This document shows positions 59,271 to 64,000 of a stretch of 64,000 nucleotides of DNA, piece after piece. Below the pieces are notes generated by a model. It was given only the letters and a program-made list of their open reading frames with translations, was not told where the DNA came from and did not search any database. Position 1 is the first letter of the stretch. Every line of letters starts with the position of its first letter. The DNA comes from Thereva unica. Lineage: Eukaryota; Arthropoda; Insecta; Diptera; Therevidae. The DNA lies in assembly GCA_949987705.1 (NCBI GenBank), contig OX465281.1:171196516-171260515 (forward strand), written 5' to 3'. The translations under genes were made by a program, and so were the position numbers.

Positions 59271-59594
59271 AGTTAACACCACGAGCCAGCAAAATCAGCA
59301 TTTTAAGTAAACCGACAATAATTCGACCATCCACGAGCCAGCAAAATCATCATATTAAGTAAACCGACAATAATTCGATCATCCAACAATAATATCGGAA
59401 TGCTGACACCGCATCTAGGGAATGCACGCGCCGTTTCCAAAGTAGGCTAGAATTTAAGCCAGAAGAATAAATTATAATATTCTTAGTGTCAGTTGTAACT
59501 CAAACCTCAAAGAATACAGTTGTTAAATAAAAAATAAATTTAAATTAAATTTTGTTTTTTTTTTTTATACAAAAGAAATAAAAATTTATTAACT
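59271..59594 (+). repeat. 5' LTR of Ty3/gypsy-like retrotransposon
   Basis: Starts AGTTAAC and ends TTAACT (inverted termini), about 324 bp, directly followed by a primer-binding site. It contains a tandem duplication of about 60 bp ('ccacgagccagcaaaatca', 59280-59396), an AATAAA-like signal near 59527-59535 and 'gtcagttgtaactcaaacc', a likely transcription start area. The 3' LTR lies outside the window. Confidence 0.8.
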
Positions 59595-59611
59595 GGCGCC
59601 CGAGCAGGGAC
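59594..59611 (+). promoter_or_regulatory. Primer-binding site (tRNA-Lys-like)
   Basis: TGGCGCCCGAGCAGGGAC sits at the LTR end and would pair with the 3' end of a tRNA. It resembles lysine-tRNA-type binding sites, with a single-base difference from the best-known version. Confidence 0.85.
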
Positions 59612-60287
59612 CCTGCATAACAAGTATCGGAAAAACGCGAAAAAAACGTAAAAGTGAAACGCGTACTTACATTCGGCTATAACGTAAAGTTAATCGCGCC
59701 GATCGAAACAAAAGCGAGTGTTAGAGGGAAAATAGGAAAGACCAATTCCTTTTCCACTAAGCGCCTAACCACAGTGCAAACGAACTCACAGAAGCGATAC
59801 AAGTTACAGTGCAAGTGTCAAGGAAAAGAGGCCCCCCAGTAGCCTAAAATAACAAGAGGGCAAAAAGGAGTTGCAATAAGAACAACAGCTGCCTTAACCT
59901 TCACGCGCAGAGGTTCCAGATCTACCCTATGAAGATGAATACAATCATTATTTTAATCTTAATGTAAGTCTTATTTTATTGTAAAATTCAAAAGAAAACC
60001 AAGTGCAAAAAGAAAAGAAATTTTTAAAGAACCAGGAAAATTTAAAATAAAAATTAAAAATCTGGAATTATTATAGTGAAATATTCAATTGAAAAGATAA
60101 AAATAATTAACGTAATAGAATTAAAAATATTATAGTGTTCAAAGAAGCTAAGGAAAGCCAAAATAAAAATTAAAGTATCATAGATAAAATTTTAAATAAA
60201 TAAGAAGCTAACGTGCTGCTTTTAAATTGCCAGCTATAAAATTAAACTAGTTGGGATGTGGGTTCGACCCTTTCGGTCCACACGATC
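59612..60287 (+). other. 5' leader of LTR retrotransposon
   Basis: A-rich leader. A 62-codon frame (59654-59842) has no homology I recognise. Around 60252-60285 'ggttcgaccc' resembles a tRNA B box, but no tRNA can be folded from it. Confidence 0.5.
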
Positions 60288-61292
60288 AACTTCCCAGTAT
60301 GATGGATGTTGAATATGTATATGATTGGATATTTTAATAATAAATGAACAATAGGCAATATATAATATATGTATAATACCGAGAATTTGTCACAATTGTT
60401 TATCAATATTTTCGCTAAAATGTCAAACTAAATGTGCGCAATTACAAGATTAGGATGACGAAAATGTATATAAAATTGATGTTTTAATGTTTTTCGGCAC
60501 CTCAATGAAGTCGATATAGCTTTTAGTTCGCGCGGTATAGTGCAAGTACAAAAATCACTTAAGTCATTTAAACCAAAAACCGCTGGACCGAATATTATAA
60601 AAATCTTTACAGATTATATTGTCGCTAATACGCTTCGAACGGCACCTCAAGTAAGTCAATATCTTTCGTGGTTCGGGCGATATCGTGCAGGTACAAAAAT
60701 CACTTACTCCGCTTAAACAAAAAAACGGCTGGACCGAATTTTATGAAAATCTTTTCAGATCATATTTTTGTTAATACTCTTCGAACGGCACGTCAACTAA
60801 GTCGATATCATTTATAGTTTGCGCGATATCGTGCAGGTACAAAAATCACTTAAGTCATTTGAACCAAAAACCCGCTGGACCGAATATTATAAAAATCTTT
60901 TCAGATTATATTGTCGCTAATACGCTTCGAACGGCACCTCAAGTAAGTCAATATCTTTCGTGGTTCGGGCGATATCATGCAGGTACAAAAATCACTTACG
61001 TCGCTTAAACAAAAAAACGGCTGGACCGAATTTCATGAAAATCTTTTCAGATCATATTTCGGTTAATACGCTTCGAACGACACCTCAACGAAGTCGATAT
61101 CAGTTTTGGTTCGCGCGATATCGTGCAGGAAAAAATGACCACATCCGTACGCACATACACACACACACACACACATACTTCCTCCCAATTTTTGGCTTAA
61201 AATGCTCTTGGGACCTTGAAAGATGAAAATACGTCGAAATTTTCGATTTCGATTTTCGGACCGATTACAATAACTTCCTATACTGGGAAGTT
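60288..61292. mobile_element. MITE-like insert in LTR leader with ~145-bp tandem units
   Basis: The inverted termini AACTTCCCAGTAT (60288-60300) and ATACTGGGAAGTT (61280-61292) delimit a 1005-bp insert. Inside, about four units of roughly 145 bp repeat ('cacctcaa', 'gatatcgtgcaggtacaaaa', 'ggctggaccgaat'), with units 2 and 4 most alike, i.e. a ~290-bp two-monomer period. An (ac)n tract at 61148-61173 follows. The TSD is not clear. Confidence 0.7.
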
Positions 61293-61617
61293 AATAAGAA
61301 TTAACAGAATTTTGAACAAAATTTGATTGCGAAAACTAATAGAAAAATTAACAAGATATCGAACAGTGATCTTTTTTAATTTTTTATTTTTTTTTTATTA
61401 AAATATCAAATAACTAATTTATTTAAAAAAGGTGAAAAATATTACATAAATATAAAAGACATTAGCTTTTTTATATAATTTAACTGATTTAATTTTGTGG
61501 AGTGATATTGATTTTATTTAGTGAAAGATCATTTCTTGTTGAATAGTATTGACTTTATTTTGTGGAAAATCATTTGAATCTGTGTTATTTTCTCTTTTGC
61601 GTGAAAAACGAACAAAT

Positions 61618-64000
61618 ATGGCAATCCAAAATAATTTAATTCGAGCATCTCGATTAGATACCAATAACGAAAATGGTACTCCGCCAGGCGCTTCCAATCC
61701 ACCGCCTGTTGCCCCCAATCAGATTACTAACGAGGTGGTCCAACTAATTTCCCGTATCGTCTCAGAGACCCTACAAGTTCAGGGTAGACAAATATTCAAT
61801 TCTCTCCTAAATCCCGCCTCTGATATCAATAATGAGGCAGATATCACAATAAGTACAGGTGCAGACAGGAACCTGTCCGATATGGACAAAATTCTAGACG
61901 TAGTTAAAAGCCTCAGAGAATTTTCCGGACAACCTGGGGAATTTAGTTCTTGGAGGAAGAGCGTCGATCGAATACTCGCTATCTATGAGCACCTTAAAGG
62001 CACTCCTAAATATTATGGAATACTTTCCGTAATTCGTAATAAAGTTGTAGGCCAAGCCGATATAGCGCTGGAATCATACAACACACCACTCAACTGGGAC
62101 AAGATAGCAAAATGTTTAACGTTGCACTACGCCGACAAGAGAGATTTGGGTACGATGGAATACCAGATGACAACACTTGTTCAAGGTGCAAGTAGCATCC
62201 CAGAGTTTTATCAAACTGTTTACCAGCATCTCTCCTTAATTCTAAATAAATTATCATCAATGGGAATGGGACAAGAATCTCTAAATAACATGACGCGAGC
62301 ATATAGAGATAAAGCCCTAGACACGTTTATAAGAGGGCTCAGAGGAGATTTACCTAGGTTGCTCAGTATTCGGGAACCTTCAGACCTCCCACAAGCCCTA
62401 CATCTTTGTCTAAAATTGCAAAATGTTAACTATCGCGCACAACACGCGAACCATTCTCAATCATCAGCGCACAGAACTAACTTTCAGATATCCCCGCAAA
62501 TTCCTGCACGGAAAAACCAACCCAGTACCTCTCTTCCAGTCCCAATTCCAGCACCAAGACGAGAATTTTACCCAGAGTTAGTGCACAGCCCACGTGCGGC
62601 ACAACCCTTACGTTTTCACAGACAATACCAACACCAACTTTGGCCACAAACGTCGTTTCCGAACCAACCTCAATATTCCGAATTCAACCCTCCTGCACCT
62701 CGTCTTCCACCCAAACCAATGGATGTAGACCCATCCATAAGGACAAGACAAGTAAACTACCAAAACAGACCTGTACTACAAAGTCAACCGGCTAAAAGAA
62801 TGTTCTCACAACAAACGAGGTTTCCAAACAAATTCCAGAGAATCAATCATACGGAACCAATGACTGACGATACTAAAGACAATGAAACACACTACGAACA
62901 ACAAATAGCAACAGAAGACGAAAATCAGGACCAATCACTCACGGAATACATTGACATGATAGATAACGAAAATATAGAAGAAACAGAAGAGCTTGAAGAT
63001 ATTTACTTTTTTGGATTAAAGAGCTCCTCGCTCCTATACATCGAGCATATCGCTAGGAGCGGCGAAATTCTTAGGTTCCTAGTCGATACAGGATCCAATA
63101 AAAATTATATTCAACCACGGCTCATAAAAAATCCCATTCCAAACAATAAACCATTTCGCGCAACTTCCGTTTGCGGAACAATTAAAGTAACACACCACAC
63201 ATTTGTTAATTTATTCGGAACGAAAACTAAAAAACTGCAATTCTTCATTTTACCTTCACTTATAACATTTGCAGGCATCATAGGCAATGATAGCCTGAAA
63301 CAAATGAAAGCAGTAATCCATACTAACGAAAATTTCATGATAATAGAACCAAATATCCACATCCCTCTAAAGCAACATGTGTCTCAGGCAGTTAACAGTT
63401 TAACTCTCAGGATTTCTCACTTGTCTGGAGAACAGAAAATCATATTAAATAACATCATACAATCATATCGCAATCTCTTCTCAGATCCAAACGAAAGACT
63501 CCCTTTCACCACTGCCGTCAAAGGTGAAATACGCACTACAAACAATGACCCGATATATTCCCGGAGCTACCCTTACCCCATGGCTCTGAAGGAACAAGTC
63601 GAAAAAGAAGTTAGTAAACTGTTAGAGGATGGAATTATCCGACCGTCTAGATCGCCGTACAATTCACCGGTCTGGGTCGTCCCAAAAAAGTCAGATGCCT
63701 CTGGTGAAAAGAAATATCGATTGGTCATCGACTATCGCAAGCTCAACGCCGTCACCATAGCAGACAGATATCCCATACCAGAAATTAATGAAGTCCTTGC
63801 TAACCTCGGTAAAAACAAATTATTCACGATAATTGACTTAAAGAGCGGTTTTCACCAAATTCCACTCAAGGAACGTGACATCGAAAAAACCGCATTTTCT
63901 ATAAACAATGGGAAGTATGAGTTTACACGCCTACCATTTGGGCTGAAAAATGCCCCCTCCATTTTCCAAAGGGCTTTGGACGATATCCTTAGAGAACACA
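61618..64000 (+). CDS. Gag-Pol polyprotein (Gag, protease, RT start), open to the window edge
   Basis: ATG at 61618 (MAIQNNLIRASRLD). I translated all 794 complete codons to the edge without a stop. Gag part: F-S-G-Q-P-G-E-F-S-S-W (capsid-like) and Pro/Gln-rich tail; no CCHC zinc knuckle seen. The aspartic protease motif F-L-V-D-T-G-S has Asp at codon 490. Reverse transcriptase begins near codon 600, with Y-R-L-V-I-D-Y-R-K-L-N (about 700), F-T-I-I-D-L-K-S-G-F-H-Q (Asp 740) and L-P-F-G-L-K-N-A-P (772); the Y-x-D-D box lies beyond the edge. Gag and Pol share one frame with no stop or slippery shift visible so far. This is the only long TE frame here without any lesion. Confidence 0.92.
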   Translation, partial: MAIQNNLIRASRLDTNNENGTPPGASNPPPVAPNQITNEVVQLISRIVSETLQVQGRQIFNSLLNPASDINNEADITISTGADRNLSDMDKILDVVKSLREFSGQPGEFSSWRKSVDRILAIYEHLKGTPKYYGILSVIRNKVVGQADIALESYNTPLNWDKIAKCLTLHYADKRDLGTMEYQMTTLVQGASSIPEFYQTVYQHLSLILNKLSSMGMGQESLNNMTRAYRDKALDTFIRGLRGDLPRLLSIREPSDLPQALHLCLKLQNVNYRAQHANHSQSSAHRTNFQISPQIPARKNQPSTSLPVPIPAPRREFYPELVHSPRAAQPLRFHRQYQHQLWPQTSFPNQPQYSEFNPPAPRLPPKPMDVDPSIRTRQVNYQNRPVLQSQPAKRMFSQQTRFPNKFQRINHTEPMTDDTKDNETHYEQQIATEDENQDQSLTEYIDMIDNENIEETEELEDIYFFGLKSSSLLYIEHIARSGEILRFLVDTGSNKNYIQPRLIKNPIPNNKPFRATSVCGTIKVTHHTFVNLFGTKTKKLQFFILPSLITFAGIIGNDSLKQMKAVIHTNENFMIIEPNIHIPLKQHVSQAVNSLTLRISHLSGEQKIILNNIIQSYRNLFSDPNERLPFTTAVKGEIRTTNNDPIYSRSYPYPMALKEQVEKEVSKLLEDGIIRPSRSPYNSPVWVVPKKSDASGEKKYRLVIDYRKLNAVTIADRYPIPEINEVLANLGKNKLFTIIDLKSGFHQIPLKERDIEKTAFSINNGKYEFTRLPFGLKNAPSIFQRALDDILREH

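Larger units (their letters stand above)
59271..64000 (+). mobile_element. Ty3/gypsy-like LTR retrotransposon, runs off the window
   Basis: Order: LTR, primer-binding site, long leader with an inserted repeat element (60288-61292), then one open gag-protease-RT frame from 61618 to the edge. Removing the insert, the leader would be about 1 kb. LTR termini AGTTAAC...TTAACT resemble those of the gypsy group. RNase H, integrase, any env and the 3' LTR are not visible here. Confidence 0.88.

Noticed and set aside
59654..59842. Leader ORF of the LTR element as a gene
   Set aside because: 62 codons, basic and without homology I recognise; long leaders often contain such frames.
60245..60290. tRNA gene suggested by 'ggttcgaccc'
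   Set aside because: Only a B-box-like word; no A box, anticodon arm or acceptor stem can be found around it.

Overview
This is an AT-rich eukaryotic window made almost entirely of transposable elements in several states of decay. I found no rRNA, tRNA or CRISPR and no clear single-copy host gene. Split genes with GT/AG introns, R1-type and RTE-type LINEs, Helitrons, a THAP/P-element transposase, Crypton, hAT, pogo/Tigger and PIF/Harbinger elements and a Ty3/gypsy LTR element together suggest an arthropod, probably an insect. A hemipteran is plausible but the sequence does not prove it.

Layout. 1-2190: a dispersed repeat, a fragment of PIF1/Helitron-type helicase, and a ~128-bp tandem array ending in a Helitron-like hairpin plus CTAG. 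2758-4082: minus-strand R1-like LINE ORF1 piece. 4179-6401: Tigger/jerky element with perfect 23-bp TIRs. 6421-18957: a long-TIR element of unrecognised family (X). A hAT element (8902-18451, 8-bp duplication gatggatg) sits inside X's right TIR, and the hAT itself holds a MITE, a small Helitron, a tandem array, a PIF1 helicase-ubiquitin protease (USP) remnant and a foldback element. 18971-21079: pogo-like element with a spliceable 436-codon gene. 21162-23172: second Helitron-like array. 23173-23938: repeat containing a MITE with 8-bp duplication. 23939-29832: two R1-like LINEs head to head across a (TA)n tract; the right one is nearly full length. 29972-31526: large foldback element. 31763-35021: a second long R1-like LINE on the minus strand. 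35063-36486: third array element. 36487-38690: hairpins, a TA-flanked MITE and microsatellites. 38696-43103: Crypton tyrosine-recombinase gene whose intron holds an Academ-like element with XPG-like nuclease and CXC motifs. 43198-48189: second MITE copy, an 80-bp palindrome, a second fragment of the X-type transposase and poorly recognisable sequence. 48190-52318: Helitron with TC/CTAA ends containing LINE C-terminal fragments. 53351-54328: PIF/Harbinger derivative. About 54950-55695: RTE-like LINE fragment. 56452-59120: P-element/THAP9-like transposase. 59271 to the end: Ty3/gypsy-like LTR retrotransposon whose gag-protease-RT frame stays open to the window edge, making it the best-preserved element here.

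These genes do not form a shared pathway. Their relation is one of nesting and junctions. Many elements start or end exactly in (TA)n tracts, and several insertions can be dated relative to each other because an unfilled copy of the target repeat also lies in the window. The most unusual items are the PIF1 helicase-USP protease remnant, the unclassified X family, the (TA)n-bounded R1-like LINEs, the two-monomer higher-order arrays carried by Helitron-like elements, and the Academ-like element inside a Crypton intron.
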